A stretch of 64,000 nt of DNA, taken from positions 3,579,694 to 3,643,693 of the forward strand of contig NZ_CP129382.1 in the NCBI RefSeq assembly GCF_030435705.1, in the 5' to 3' direction. Below, in pieces: positions 9,196-18,744 of this stretch. Under the pieces are notes generated by a model. That model ran no database searches, was not told the DNA's origin, and worked only from the letters and a program-made list of their open reading frames with translations. The DNA comes from Rhizobium sp. SSA_523. Lineage in GTDB: Bacteria; Pseudomonadota; Alphaproteobacteria; Rhizobiales; Rhizobiaceae. Position 1 is the first letter of the stretch. Each line of letters starts with the position of its first letter. Position numbers and translations under genes: made by a program.

Positions 9196-9292
9196 CCGCA
9201 TCGGCTCCTTCGGGCATCTCTTGTTGTCCCGCCACTATAGCTGGAAAAGAGCCCGACGGAACCGCTTTGTTCAAAGCCGCCGCAACTGGGGC

Positions 9293-10666
9293 TCAATACT
9301 GGAATTCGTCGAAAACCGGCTCGACACTGCCATTCCAGCGCCCGTTGTACAGAGCGAGCAGATCATCGGCCAGCGTGCGCTTCTTGGCGAGGATCTCATC
9401 CAGCGTCTGCAGGAAGATCGATTCATCCTGCCCATCGCCATTCAGCCGCGCCCGCGCCTTCAGCCCGGCACTGGAGATCTTGATCACCTCGCGCGAAATC
9501 TCGAGCAGGCTGCGCTCGCCGAGTTCGGCGGACAAAGCCTTGGCCGGCACCTCATTGCGCAGCGAAAGAACATCCTCATAGGTCCAGTCGCGCGTCAGAT
9601 CTTCCGCCGCGGCCATGGCCGTCTCGTCATAGAGCAGACCCACCCAGAAGGCGGGAAGGGCGCAGATCCGCCGCCAGGGTCCGCCATCGGCACCGCGCAT
9701 TTCCAGATAGCGCTTCAGCCGCACATCGGGAAACAGCGTGCCGAGGTGATTGGTCCAGTCGCCAAGCGTCGGCTCGTAATCCGTCACCTCGCCCTTCAGG
9801 GCACCGTTCATGAACTGGCGGAAGGTCACATGGGTGCAGTCGTGATAGCGCCCGTCGCGGACGATGAAATACATCGGCACGTCCAGCGCCCATTCCACAT
9901 AGCGTTCGAACCCGAAGCCCGGCTGGAACGCGTCCGGCAGCAGTCCGGCGCGGGCATTGTCGGTGTCGCGCCAGATATCGCCGCGCCAGGACTTCAAGCC
10001 GTTCGGCTTGCCTTCGGTGAAGGGGGAGGAGGCAAACAGGGCGGTTGCCAGCGGCTGCAGCTTCAGCGAAAGCTGCATCTTGCGGGCCATGTCGGCTTCC
10101 GAGGAAAAGTCGAGATTCACCTGGATCGTGCAGGTGCGATACATCATGTCCAGCCCCTTGGTGCCGACCTTCGGCATGTAGCGGGTCATGATCTCGTAGC
10201 GCGATTTCGGCATGCGCGGCGTCTGCGCCAGCGTCCAGCTCGGGCTGCCGCCAATGCCGAGAAAGCGGATTCCCATGGGCTCGGCAATATCGCGCAGGAC
10301 GGCAAGGTGCTGGTTCGATTCGCGACAGGTCTCGTGCAGCGTTTCCAGCGGCGCGCCGGACAGTTCGAACTGGCCGCCCGGCTCGATGGAGATCGCCCCC
10401 ATGCCGCCGGTCTCTGCCAGGCCGATGATATTGTCGCCGTCCATGATCGGCTGCCAGCCGAGCTTCTCCTGCATGCCGGTGAGAAGCGCCGAAATGCTGC
10501 GGGGGCCGAAATAGGGAACCGGCGTGTGATCGGCCTGGAAGAAGGCGAATTTCTCGTGCTCGGTGCCGATGCGGAAATCCTCGGCCGGCTTGCAGCCCGT
10601 CGCGATATAGGCCGTCAGATCGCCAATGGAGGAAACGGGTGTGTGATCGGTGGTATCGCGGGCCAT
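9293..10666 (-). CDS. gshA: Glutamate--cysteine ligase, plant/alphaproteobacterial type
   Basis: The enzyme joins glutamate and cysteine using ATP, the first step of glutathione synthesis. The 457 residues fit the GCS2 class found in plants and alphaproteobacteria. Visible blocks are RIGTEHEKFAF, the metal and glutamate-binding EPGGQFELSG, MYRTCTIQVNLD, and KRYLEMRGADGGPWRRI. ATG at 10666 gives the expected MARDTTDHTPV start. It lies downstream of rsmE on the same strand with a 141-base gap, so it may have its own promoter. Confidence 0.93.
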   Translation of the reverse strand: MARDTTDHTPVSSIGDLTAYIATGCKPAEDFRIGTEHEKFAFFQADHTPVPYFGPRSISALLTGMQEKLGWQPIMDGDNIIGLAETGGMGAISIEPGGQFELSGAPLETLHETCRESNQHLAVLRDIAEPMGIRFLGIGGSPSWTLAQTPRMPKSRYEIMTRYMPKVGTKGLDMMYRTCTIQVNLDFSSEADMARKMQLSLKLQPLATALFASSPFTEGKPNGLKSWRGDIWRDTDNARAGLLPDAFQPGFGFERYVEWALDVPMYFIVRDGRYHDCTHVTFRQFMNGALKGEVTDYEPTLGDWTNHLGTLFPDVRLKRYLEMRGADGGPWRRICALPAFWVGLLYDETAMAAAEDLTRDWTYEDVLSLRNEVPAKALSAELGERSLLEISREVIKISSAGLKARARLNGDGQDESIFLQTLDEILAKKRTLADDLLALYNGRWNGSVEPVFDEFQY

Positions 10667-10807
10667 GACGTTGACCTAGTCCTTGAAATATCAGGTCCGG
10701 ACGGCAGAGCATCCGGGACATGCTGCCGGGACATGCTGCTTGTACCGGATCATTCTGTCGCGCAAGTGAATTTCTCTGAAAGCAGCGTCAGACGCGCTGG
10801 GGCCGGT

Positions 10808-11545
10808 TCAGCGCCAGTCGCCGAGGCTTGCCTGCACCACGGCAAGGGCCGCCACGGCGGCCGTGTCGGCCCTGAGTATGCGCGGCCCCAGCGGAATGGC
10901 GCTGACATGGTCAAGACTGTGCAGCAGCTGCCGTTCCTCCTCGGAAAACCCGCCTTCCGGACCGACGAGAAGCGCAAGCTCCCGTTCGGTGATCGCCTGC
11001 AGAATGGGCAGCGGATTTTGGCTCTCGGCCCCTTCGTCGCAGAAGATGATGCGGCGGCCAGGCGGCCAGGCGTCCAGCAGGTCGCGCAGCTTTACCGGCG
11101 CCTTGACCTGCGGCACGGCCAGCACGCCGCATTGTTCCGCCGCCTCGATGACATTGGCCTGAAGGCGCTCAAGGCTGGTGATCTTGCCCTGCACATGCTG
11201 GGTCATCACCGGCTGCAGCAGGCCCGCCCCCATTTCCACCGCCTTCTGCACCATATAGTCGAGCCGCCCCACTTTCAGAGGCGCAAACAGATAATGAAGA
11301 TCGGGGTTCGGCGTTTGCGCGCGCGTCTGCTCCTCCATTTCGAGCATCAGCCGCTTGCGGCTCGGCAGGCGCAGGCGGGCGCGCCATTCGCCATCGCGGC
11401 CGTTGAAGACGAGCACCGTCTGACCTTCCTGCATGCGCAGCACGTTGATGAGGTAGTTGAAATGCTCGCTCGACGCCTCAAGGCTGGCGCCGCGGCCAAG
11501 CGGGGCGTCGATGAATAGCCGCTGCATGCGGAAATTGGCGCGCAT
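10808..11545 (-). CDS. rsmE: 16S rRNA (uracil1498-N3)-methyltransferase
   Basis: The 245-residue SPOUT-class enzyme methylates U1498 of 16S rRNA with S-adenosylmethionine. An N-terminal PUA-like part ([11 protein letters not shown]) precedes the knotted SPOUT domain, which has [13 protein letters not shown] and the knot end [11 protein letters not shown]. The ATG at 11545 follows AGGAG at good spacing. The PiT transporter ends 13 bases upstream on the same strand, so the two genes may be cotranscribed. Confidence 0.92.
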   Translation of the reverse strand: MRANFRMQRLFIDAPLGRGASLEASSEHFNYLINVLRMQEGQTVLVFNGRDGEWRARLRLPSRKRLMLEMEEQTRAQTPNPDLHYLFAPLKVGRLDYMVQKAVEMGAGLLQPVMTQHVQGKITSLERLQANVIEAAEQCGVLAVPQVKAPVKLRDLLDAWPPGRRIIFCDEGAESQNPLPILQAITERELALLVGPEGGFSEEERQLLHSLDHVSAIPLGPRILRADTAAVAALAVVQASLGDWR

Positions 11546-11558
11546 CAAAGGCTCCTGC

Positions 11559-13094
11559 TCAGATGAAAAGGCGGAACATAATCAGGGTCAAAATGGCGGC
11601 AAGCCCGGCGGCGGCGGGAACCGTGATGGTCCAGGCGGCCAGGATCGTCAGAAGATGCGATCGGCGCACGAGATAACGGCGCTGCGCCTCTTCCGGATTG
11701 GCTTCGCCGTCTTCCTTGGCGGGCGGCAGCTCGCCGGCGGCCCGCATGCGCAGATAGGCCTGCCGGCGTTTGGAATTGCGGATATACCATTCGCGGAACA
11801 GGCCGACGCCGAAGATCGAGCCGACCGCCACATGGGTCGAGCTGACAGGCATGCCGACGGAGGAGGCGAGGATCACCGTCACCGCCGCCGACAGCGCCAC
11901 GCAATAGGCCCGCATCGGATTGAGCTTGGTGATCTCCTTGCCGACCAGATGAATGAGCTTCGGCCCGAACAGCAGGAGGCCGATGGAGATGCCCGCCCCG
12001 CCGATCAGCAGTTCCCAGAAGGGGACCGCCACATTCGCTCCGGCCGTGACGCCGCGCGTCGCGCTGACAATGGCGGCGAGCGGCCCAATCGCATTGGCCA
12101 CGTCATTGGCCCCATGCGCGAAGGAAAGAAGCGCGGCGGAGAAGATCAGCGGCAGCTTGAAGAGCACCCGCAAGGATTGGTTGCGGTTTTCCAGGCCGAG
12201 CGATTGCCTGCGGACCAGGGGGACGGAGAGGCCCCAGGACAGGAGCCCGACGGCCATACCGGACAGCAGGAACAGGGGAAGGCCGGACGTGGCGGGCGTG
12301 ACGGAGAGTTCGATCGCCAGATAGGTGGTGAAGGCGCCGAACATTGTGCCGATCAGCACCGGCACCCAGCGCCGCGCGGCGGCGATCTTGTCGGCCGTGT
12401 AGATGATCGTCGTCTTGATGAAGGCGAGCACGGCCACTGCGATGATCGCCCCGAGCAAAGGCGAAGCGACCCAGCTGAGGGCAATCCCGGCCAGCATGCT
12501 CCAGTTGACGGAAGCCATGCCCGCCGCCGCGATGCCGGCGCCCATCACGCCGCCGACGATCGAATGGGTGGTGGAAATCGGCGCGCCGATCCAGGTGGCG
12601 ATGTTCACCCAGAGCGCTGCCGATAGCAGGGCCCCCATCATCATCCAGACGATCTGCTGGGGACCCTGCAGCTGGCTGAGATCGACAATGCCGCTGGCAA
12701 TGGTATTGACCACGGAATGGCCGGCGACCAGCGCGCCCGAAATTTCGCAGACAGCCGCGATCGCAAGGCCGAGCGTCAGGCTGAAGGCGCGCGCCCCGAC
12801 GGCCGCGCCGATATTGTTGGCGACGTCATTGGCGCCGATATTGACGGCCATATAGGCCGCCAGCACCGAAGCGATCACCACGACGCCGAGGGCCGGCTGG
12901 CCGAGCTGCGACAGGCTTGCCACCAGGATGACGGCGATCAGAAACAGACATGCGAGACCCGGCACGGCAATGCGGCGCGATATGCTGAGAGAGGCATATT
13001 CGACATAGGTGATCTTTTCGAGATCCTTGTCGAGCGTATCCTTGCGGCGGGCTTTCATCCGGGTCTGATTCGAATCATTGGAAGCGGCAGTCAC
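11559..13094 (-). CDS. pit: Inorganic phosphate transporter, PiT family
   Basis: The 511-residue membrane protein has about ten or more hydrophobic segments and the two inverted PiT signatures: [10 protein letters not shown] near residue 85 and [11 protein letters not shown] near residue 335. PiT proteins are low-affinity, proton- or cation-driven phosphate (metal phosphate) transporters. A cytoplasmic, charged loop in the last fifth contains [19 protein letters not shown]. The start at 13094 is a GTG with a weak ribosome site; an ATG at 13058 is the alternative. The long N-terminal extension of about 45 polar residues is typical of rhizobial members. Confidence 0.92.
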   Translation of the reverse strand: MTAASNDSNQTRMKARRKDTLDKDLEKITYVEYASLSISRRIAVPGLACLFLIAVILVASLSQLGQPALGVVVIASVLAAYMAVNIGANDVANNIGAAVGARAFSLTLGLAIAAVCEISGALVAGHSVVNTIASGIVDLSQLQGPQQIVWMMMGALLSAALWVNIATWIGAPISTTHSIVGGVMGAGIAAAGMASVNWSMLAGIALSWVASPLLGAIIAVAVLAFIKTTIIYTADKIAAARRWVPVLIGTMFGAFTTYLAIELSVTPATSGLPLFLLSGMAVGLLSWGLSVPLVRRQSLGLENRNQSLRVLFKLPLIFSAALLSFAHGANDVANAIGPLAAIVSATRGVTAGANVAVPFWELLIGGAGISIGLLLFGPKLIHLVGKEITKLNPMRAYCVALSAAVTVILASSVGMPVSSTHVAVGSIFGVGLFREWYIRNSKRRQAYLRMRAAGELPPAKEDGEANPEEAQRRYLVRRSHLLTILAAWTITVPAAAGLAAILTLIMFRLFI

Positions 13095-13440
13095 GTCTGG
13101 TCACGTCATCCCTGTGCTTGGCATGGCTTCTCACACATGCGCGAATGGTCGATGATCCGCCTCCGGCGAACCTGTCGCTCGCGCCTGTCGCGCAAGCCTT
13201 GCTTTTGCCGAGCTTGACTCGATTCTTACCCGATCTGGGCTGCTGCCTGTATGACACAGACATCGCGCCCTCGCATGCGATTTTCGGATGCGAGGGCGCC
13301 TTGCCCGGCTTCGGAGAGCGCAGCCAAGTCCAGGTCTTGGTGGAATGCGCGGCGCGCTCGTCAGAAATGAACCGGCGATAGAGCCCCAAACATGGCGGTG
13401 CTATTGCCGCGCCCATGGTTCGATCGGCAAAATCAGATCA
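13095..13440. other. Intergenic region with a strong hairpin
   Basis: This 346-base spacer separates the Nudix gene stop from the phosphate transporter start, both on the minus strand. It holds a perfect 12-bp inverted repeat, GCGCCCTCGCAT at 13265-13276 and ATGCGAGGGCGC at 13288-13299, with further CGA/TCG pairing in the loop. No T run flanks it on either strand. An open frame at 13118-13381 lacks any recognisable protein feature. The phosphate transporter promoter should be here, but I could not identify it with confidence. Confidence 0.5.
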
Positions 13441-13944
13441 TCAGTGTCCGACAGCGCGCATCTTCGGCTGGGCCGGCGGCGAGAAACGGCGGGAAAATTC
13501 CAGGAAAAGTGCGCTCAAGCCGGATTCGCGCACCCGCTTTGCAGCCTCGTCGCAGCTCACCCATTCCAGGTCGCGAGTGCCCTTTTCCGGAAAGTCCTCG
13601 AGCATGGCCTCAACGCACAGCGTGTGCACCTGCACCCGGACCGGAACCAGCAACCCGCTCTTGCGGCGCTTCAGATAGGTGAAAAAGCCGAAAGCCTGCT
13701 TGTCGGCCTTGCCGCTGACGCCTGCTTCCTCATAGGCTTCCCGCTCGGCCACCGCATGCGGCTTCTTCTTTTTCATCGGCCAGCCTTTGGGAATCACCCA
13801 GCGTCGCGTCTCGCGACTCGTCAAAAGCAAGACCTGAAGCCCCGCCGTGGCATCCATCCGGTAGCACAGGGCGGCATACTGCTGCAGCGGCGGGCGGCGC
13901 AGAAGCAAGGCCAGATTGGATGTGATGCGGTCGAGCAGGCTCAA
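13441..13944 (-). CDS. Nudix hydrolase
   Basis: The 167-residue protein carries a Nudix box within residues 53-76: GWPMKKKKPHAVAERE followed by AYEEAGV. This matches the pattern with G at the start and the REXXEEXG metal site. The PKGW start of the box resembles diphosphoinositol-polyphosphate/Ap4A-like Nudix enzymes, but the substrate cannot be assigned. The start is a TTG at 13944 with AAGGAG about 11 bases upstream. The gene is divergent from glcD. Confidence 0.85.
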   Translation of the reverse strand: MSLLDRITSNLALLLRRPPLQQYAALCYRMDATAGLQVLLLTSRETRRWVIPKGWPMKKKKPHAVAEREAYEEAGVSGKADKQAFGFFTYLKRRKSGLLVPVRVQVHTLCVEAMLEDFPEKGTRDLEWVSCDEAAKRVRESGLSALFLEFSRRFSPPAQPKMRAVGH

Positions 13945-14337
13945 TGGACGGTTATCTCCTTGATGGTTAGAACATTATAACACATTTTACTGTTTGCACA
14001 GGTGTTCACTGCTGTGTCATCGAAAGTTTCCGGCAGCCTTGGGCCGCATTGTGCCGCTGTCTTGCCGGTTCGGCACAAGGCAAACGCGGGAGCCGGGGCG
14101 GCAAGGCCTCGCTCGTCCCGCACATCATGCCGCAAAGGCGACTGCATGTCTTCTCGCCATCTACAACCGGCAAGCGCGCCCGAAAGTTGCCGGCAGGCTT
14201 CGATTTCGAAAGGCGCGGGGGAGGCAGGGCCGGACCGATTAGCGGCGCCGCCCGGGCCGCGGAGCTTGATGTGCGGGCGAAGGCGTGAGAGGAAAGGCGG
14301 GGAGTATGAAGGGCAGGGAGTATATGGAGGAGACGAG
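13945..14337. other. Divergent spacer between the Nudix gene and glcD
   Basis: The 393-base region has an AT-rich segment near 13965-14010, beside the Nudix start, that could hold promoters. The sequence nearer glcD is GC-rich and has a short direct repeat, GGGGAGTATG at about 14299-14308 and AGGGAGTATA at about 14315-14324. I see no RNA gene or clear operator. Confidence 0.4.
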
Positions 14338-15777
14338 GTGTCCAGCAGCATCGAATTCCTGAAGCCGCGCGCCGATGTCCTGTCGCGCCGCTCTGTGATC
14401 ATTGCCGATCTGACAGAGCTTTTGCCGAAGGATTGCCTGGTCCACGAGCCGCGCGAACTGGTGCCCTTCGAGACGGATGCCTTCGTCGCCTATCGTCGGC
14501 TGCCGCTGGCGGTCGCCCTGCCGGAAACCACGGCGCAAGTTGCCGCCGTGCTCAAATATTGCCATCGCTACGGCATACCCGTCGTCCCGCGCGGTGCCGG
14601 CACCTCCTTGTGCGGCGGCGCCATTCCGCAGGAGGATGCGGTGGTGATCGGCCTCTCCAAGATGGCGAAGATCCTCGAGGTCGATACCGCCAACCGAACC
14701 GCAAGGGTGCAGGCCGGCGTGACCAATCTGTCGATTTCGGATGCGGTGGCACCGGAGGGCTTCTTCTACGCGCCCGACCCGAGTTCGCAGCTTGCCTGCA
14801 CCATCGGCGGCAATATCGGCATGAATTCCGGCGGCGCACACTGTCTGAAATACGGCGTCACCACCAATAATCTCCTGGGCGTGACGCTGGTTCTGGTCGA
14901 CGGCACCGTTATCGAGATCGGCGGCAAGCATCTGGATGCCGGGGGCTATGACCTGCTTGGCCTGGTCTGCGGCTCGGAAGGCCAGCTCGGCATCGTCACA
15001 GAGGCGGTGGTGCGGCTTCTCGCCCGGCCGGAAGGGGCACGACCTGTCCTTTTCGGCTTCGAAACCTCGGAAGAAGCGGGCGCCTGCGTGGCGGATGTGA
15101 TCGGCTCCGGCATCATTCCGGTGGCGATCGAATTCATGGACAAGCCGGCGATCGAGATCTGCGAGGCCTTCGCCAAGGCCGGCTATCCGCTGGATGTCGG
15201 GGCGCTTCTGATCGTGGAGGTCGAAGGGTCGGAGGCCGAGATGGACGCCATGCTGGGCCTGATCGTCGAGATTGCCGGGCGTCACGGCGTCAAGACGGTG
15301 AAACAGTGCCAGTCGGCCACCGAAGCGGCGCTGATCTGGAAGGGCCGCAAATCGGCCTTCGGCGCCACCGGCCGGATCGCGGATTACATCTGCATGGACG
15401 GCACCGTGCCGCTCAGCCAGCTCTCCCATGTGCTGAAGCGGACCGGCGAGATCGCCAAAAGCTTCGGCCTGCGGGTCGCCAATGTCTTCCACGCCGGCGA
15501 TGGCAATATGCATCCGCTGATCCTGTTCAACGCCAATGATCCGCAGGAGGCGGCCAAGGCGGAGGCGGCCGGCAACGAGATCCTGAAACTGTGCGTCGAT
15601 GCCGGCGGCTGCCTGACGGGCGAACACGGCGTCGGCATCGAAAAGCGCGATCTGATGCGGCATCAATATTCCAAGGCCGATCTCGACCAGCAGATGGCGG
15701 TGCGCGCCGCCTTCGACAAGCAATGGCTGATGAACCCGTCCAAGGTCTATCCGCTGGATGGAAGGCCCGCGGCATGA
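14338..15777 (+). CDS. glcD: Glycolate oxidase, FAD-linked subunit GlcD
   Basis: This is the flavin subunit of the glycolate oxidase complex, which oxidises glycolate (and often D-lactate) to glyoxylate. The 479-residue length is standard. The FAD-binding PCMH domain contains VVPRGAGTSLCGGA and the segment CTIGGNIGMNSGGAH. The C-terminal cap has VFHAGDGNMHP and TGEHGVGIEKRD, with His residues expected at the active site. The start is a GTG at 14338, seven bases after GGAGG; the frame is open further upstream but lacks a good start. The stop overlaps the glcE start by four bases (ATGA). Confidence 0.94.
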   Translation: MSSSIEFLKPRADVLSRRSVIIADLTELLPKDCLVHEPRELVPFETDAFVAYRRLPLAVALPETTAQVAAVLKYCHRYGIPVVPRGAGTSLCGGAIPQEDAVVIGLSKMAKILEVDTANRTARVQAGVTNLSISDAVAPEGFFYAPDPSSQLACTIGGNIGMNSGGAHCLKYGVTTNNLLGVTLVLVDGTVIEIGGKHLDAGGYDLLGLVCGSEGQLGIVTEAVVRLLARPEGARPVLFGFETSEEAGACVADVIGSGIIPVAIEFMDKPAIEICEAFAKAGYPLDVGALLIVEVEGSEAEMDAMLGLIVEIAGRHGVKTVKQCQSATEAALIWKGRKSAFGATGRIADYICMDGTVPLSQLSHVLKRTGEIAKSFGLRVANVFHAGDGNMHPLILFNANDPQEAAKAEAAGNEILKLCVDAGGCLTGEHGVGIEKRDLMRHQYSKADLDQQMAVRAAFDKQWLMNPSKVYPLDGRPAA

Positions 15778-16982
15778 GGGCGCTTCTCGTTCCCACCACC
15801 GAGGGTGAGGCTGCCGATATGGTGCGGGCGGCCGCTGCCGCCGGACGCCGGCTTGCCATTGCCGGCGGTCATACCCGCTCGGGCTTCGGCCATGCGGCGA
15901 AGGCCGAGGCCATGCTGCGCACGGCCGGGCTTGCCGGCATCGTCGCCTATGATCCGGCCGAGATGGTCATGACCGTCAAGGCGGGGACGCCGGTGGCGGA
16001 GGTGGAGGAGGCGCTGGCCGAAAACGGCCAGATGCTCTCCTTCGAGCCGATCGATCATCGCGGGCTGATGGGCACGGAGGGCGAGCCCACAATGGGCGGC
16101 CTGTTTGCCTGCAACGCGTCCGGCCCCCGGCGCATTGCCGCCGGCGCGGCGCGCGACAGCCTGCTCGGCATCCGCTTTGTCAACGGCATGGGCGAGGTGA
16201 TCCGCGCCGGCGGGCGGGTCATGAAGAATGTCACCGGGCTGGACCTCGTAAAGCTCCTGGCCGGGTCCTTCGGCACGCTTGGGCTGATGACGGAAGTCAC
16301 CTTCCGCGTGCTGCCCCGTCCGCAGACGCAGGAGACGCTCGTTCTGAGCGGTCTGGCCGATGAGGATGCGGCGCGGGCCATGGCGCTCGCCATGAGCCTG
16401 CCGCTGGACGTCTCCGGTGCCGCCCATCTTCCCGAAAGCGTGCGCGGCCGGTTCCTCGGCCGGGCGCTGCCGGAGGGCGCGGCGACGGTCTTCCGCCTGG
16501 AGGGGCTGACGGCTTCGGTTCCTGTGCGGACTGAGAAACTGGCTGCGGCGCTCGCTTCGCTGGGGCCGCTGCAAAGGCTGGATGCCGAGGACAGCGCCGC
16601 CCTCTGGCGCGAGATCCGCGACGTCGCACCCTATGCCGATCAGAGCCAGAGGCCGCTCTGGCGCGTGTCGGTCGCGCCCATGGCCGGTGCGGCGCTCGTT
16701 GCCCAGTTGCGGCTCGAAGCCGGCATCGATGCTTTCTACGATTGGCAGGGCGGCCTGGTCTGGATGCGCATGGAAGCCGATCCCGAGGCCGATCTGCTGC
16801 GCCAGATGATCCGCCGGCACGGGGGCGGCCATGCGACGCTCCTGCGCGCGCCGGATGCGATCCGCCAGTCCGTGCCGGCCTTCGAGCCGCTTCCGGCGCC
16901 GCTTGCCGCCCTGACGGAGCGGGTACGGGCCTCCCTCGACCCGGCCGGCGTTTTCAATTCGGGCATGATGATAAAGGCTTGA
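15774..16982 (+). CDS. glcE: Glycolate oxidase, FAD-binding subunit GlcE
   Basis: The 402-residue second flavin subunit of glycolate oxidase is required for activity together with GlcD and GlcF. It has a PCMH-type FAD-binding fold with LAIAGGHTRSGFG at the N-terminus, GTEGEPTMGGLFACNASGP at about residues 101-119, and GGRVMKNVTGLDLVKLLAGS at about 145-164. The ATG overlaps the glcD stop by four bases, so translation is probably coupled. It ends three bases before glcF. Confidence 0.92.
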   Translation: MRALLVPTTEGEAADMVRAAAAAGRRLAIAGGHTRSGFGHAAKAEAMLRTAGLAGIVAYDPAEMVMTVKAGTPVAEVEEALAENGQMLSFEPIDHRGLMGTEGEPTMGGLFACNASGPRRIAAGAARDSLLGIRFVNGMGEVIRAGGRVMKNVTGLDLVKLLAGSFGTLGLMTEVTFRVLPRPQTQETLVLSGLADEDAARAMALAMSLPLDVSGAAHLPESVRGRFLGRALPEGAATVFRLEGLTASVPVRTEKLAAALASLGPLQRLDAEDSAALWREIRDVAPYADQSQRPLWRVSVAPMAGAALVAQLRLEAGIDAFYDWQGGLVWMRMEADPEADLLRQMIRRHGGGHATLLRAPDAIRQSVPAFEPLPAPLAALTERVRASLDPAGVFNSGMMIKA

Positions 16983-16985
16983 AGC

Positions 16986-18284
16986 ATGCAGACGACGTTT
17001 CGCCCTGACCAGTTGGCCGACCCGCAGGTGGCTTTCTCCGAAAGCATTCTTCGGCGCTGCGTGCATTGCGGCTTCTGCACGGCAACCTGTCCCACCTATG
17101 TAACGCTCGGCAACGAGCTCGACAGTCCGCGCGGGCGCATCTACCTCATCAAGGACATGCTGGAGAACGACCGCCCGGCGGATGCGCAGGTGGTCAAGCA
17201 TATCGATCGCTGTCTCTCCTGCCTGGCCTGCACCACCACCTGTCCCTCCGGCGTCGACTATATGCATCTGGTGGACCACGCCCGCATCCACATCGAGGAG
17301 ACCTACAGACGCCCGCTTCTCGACCGCCTCACACGCGCGCTTCTGGCAGCGGTCCTGCCTTATCCCGGCCGCTTCCGGCTGGCGCTGAAGCTTGCCGCGC
17401 TCGGCCGGCCCCTCGCGCCTTTGTTGAAGAAGGTCGAGGCCTTGCGGCCGTTCGGCGCCATGCTGGATCTTGCGCCGAAATCCGTTCCGCCCGCCGCCCT
17501 GGCCCGCAGCGCACCGGTGCCCGGTGCCGCACCGCGCCGCGGCCGGGTGGCCATGCTGGAGGGCTGTGCGCAGCCGGTGCTCGATCCCGGTATCAATGCC
17601 GCCACGCGCCGTCTCCTGGCCAGGCTCGGCGTCGACGTCGTCGCCCCGCAGAAGGAGGAGGGCTGCTGCGGCGCCCTTGTGCATCATATGGGGCGCGAAG
17701 AGGCGGCGCTCGATTTTGCCAGGCGCAATATCGATGCCTGGACCCGTGAAATCGAGGCCGAAGGACTGGATGCGATCCTGATCACCGCCTCGGGCTGCGG
17801 CACGACGATCAAGGATTACGGCCACATGCTGCGGCTCGATCCCGATTATGCGGAAAAGGCGGCGCGGATCTCGGCACTCGCCCAGGATGTGACGGAATAT
17901 CTGGCGGGCCTCGACCTGCCGCCGCAACCATCCAGGGGGCTGACGGTCGCCTATCATTCGGCCTGCTCCATGCAGCATGGCCAGAAGATCACGCTGCAGC
18001 CGAAACTTCTGCTGCGGGCGGCCGGCTTTGCAGTGAAGGATCCGCCGGAAGGCCATCTCTGTTGCGGCTCGGCCGGCACCTACAACATCCTCCAGCCGGA
18101 GATTTCCGAAATGCTGAAGGCGCGCAAGGTGAAGAATATCGAGGCTGTCCGGCCGGATATCATCGCGACCGGCAATATTGGCTGCATGACGCAGATCGGC
18201 TCCGCCACCGCCCTTCCCATCCTGCATACGGTCGAGCTTCTCGACTGGGCCTATGGCGGGGAGAAGCCGGCCAAGCTGGGGTAG
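16986..18284 (+). CDS. glcF: Glycolate oxidase, iron-sulfur subunit GlcF
   Basis: The 432-residue electron-transfer subunit passes electrons from the flavin subunits towards the quinone pool. Two ferredoxin-type 4Fe-4S motifs are visible: [14 protein letters not shown] near residue 22 and [14 protein letters not shown] near residue 76. Two CCG domains follow, with [11 protein letters not shown] and LCCGSAGTY plus the paired SGCG and CSMQH segments. It is the last gene of glcDEF. Its TAG stop codon at 18282-18284 is also the first three bases of a long heptad repeat array. Confidence 0.94.
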   Translation: MQTTFRPDQLADPQVAFSESILRRCVHCGFCTATCPTYVTLGNELDSPRGRIYLIKDMLENDRPADAQVVKHIDRCLSCLACTTTCPSGVDYMHLVDHARIHIEETYRRPLLDRLTRALLAAVLPYPGRFRLALKLAALGRPLAPLLKKVEALRPFGAMLDLAPKSVPPAALARSAPVPGAAPRRGRVAMLEGCAQPVLDPGINAATRRLLARLGVDVVAPQKEEGCCGALVHHMGREEAALDFARRNIDAWTREIEAEGLDAILITASGCGTTIKDYGHMLRLDPDYAEKAARISALAQDVTEYLAGLDLPPQPSRGLTVAYHSACSMQHGQKITLQPKLLLRAAGFAVKDPPEGHLCCGSAGTYNILQPEISEMLKARKVKNIEAVRPDIIATGNIGCMTQIGSATALPILHTVELLDWAYGGEKPAKLG

Positions 18285-18386
18285 GGGGTAGGGGGTAGGC
18301 AGTGGGATTTAGCGAATAGCGAATAGGGAATAGGGAATAGGCAATAGGCAGTAGGCAGTAGGCAATAGGCAATAGGCAATAGGGGG
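18282..18386 (+). repeat. 15-unit heptad array starting at the glcF stop codon
   Basis: Fifteen consecutive 7-bp units in perfect register fill 18282-18386. Units are variants of TAGGCAA, TAGGGAA, TAGCGAA, TAGGCAG and TAGGGGG; 14 of 15 begin with TAG (the exception is TGGGATT at 18303-18309). The first unit contains the glcF stop. Such an array is prone to slippage. Confidence 0.9.
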
Positions 18387-18443
18387 AGCTGGCCCCCTCA
18401 CCCCGCCTCCGCTAAAGCTCGGCGGAACCTCTCCCCAAGGGGA

Positions 18444-18597
18444 GAGGGGAACCGCAGCCGCCGCGGCAAATCCCGTTTCAGGCAGAGGGGAACCGCAGGC
18501 GCCGCGGCAAATCCCGCTTCAGGCAGAGGGGGACCGCAGCCGCTGCGGCAAATCCCGTTTCAGGCAGAGGGGAACCGCAGCCGCTGCGGCAAATCCC
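18444..18597 (+). repeat. 41-bp tandem repeat, nearly four copies
   Basis: Units start at 18444, 18485, 18526 and 18567; the last is cut at 31 bases. Each copy has the near-palindrome CCGCAGCCGCTGCGG (variants CCGCAGCCGCCGCGG, CCGCAGGCGCCGCGG) followed by CAAATCCC. There are no unique spacers, so this is not a CRISPR array. Confidence 0.9.
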
Positions 18598-18640
18598 TTC
18601 CCACCTTAGAGGCAAGGGGCAGTGCATTTGCGGCAAATCC

Positions 18641-18685
18641 CTTCTCCCCTCGGGGAGAAGGTGCCCGAAGGGCGGATGAGGGCAC
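18641..18685. repeat. Palindromic rhizobial-type intergenic repeat
   Basis: CTTCTCCCC at 18641-18649 pairs with GGGGAGAAG at 18652-18660, followed by GTGCCC at 18661-18666 pairing with GGGCAC at 18680-18685. The form resembles the mosaic intergenic elements common in rhizobia. A related CCTCTCCCC/GGGGAGAGG palindrome lies at about 18428-18448. Either could act as a terminator between the convergent genes. Confidence 0.6.
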
Positions 18686-18713
18686 TTTCCGGCTCCTGCC
18701 TGCTGCCCTCCCT

Positions 18714-18741
18714 TTCCGTATTCGCTACTCGCTACTGCCAA
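18714..18741 (-). repeat. Inverted heptad units closing the spacer
   Basis: Read on the minus strand, 18741 to 18714 gives the four heptads TTGGCAG, TAGCGAG, TAGCGAA and TACGGAA, of the same family as the array at 18282-18386 but in inverted orientation. They end four bases before the stop of the L,D-transpeptidase gene. Confidence 0.7.
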
Positions 18742-18744
18742 CCC

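Noticed and set aside
9041..11518. 825-codon open frame on the plus strand
   Set aside because: It lies opposite gshA and rsmE and arises from their codon bias at high GC; the protein has no domain-like composition.
13118..13381. 87-codon plus-strand frame in the pit/Nudix spacer
   Set aside because: No family resemblance, no ribosome site, and it contains the strong hairpin; kept only as spacer.
15747..18227. 826-codon open frame on the minus strand
   Set aside because: It is antisense to glcE and glcF, whose iron-sulfur and flavin motifs are unmistakable.
18444..18597. 41-bp direct repeats as a CRISPR array
   Set aside because: The units are directly joined with no unique spacers, and no cas gene is in the window.
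18714..18741. Inverted heptads as a chance match
   Set aside because: Four consecutive units match the same family in register, so chance is unlikely; reported as a repeat instead.
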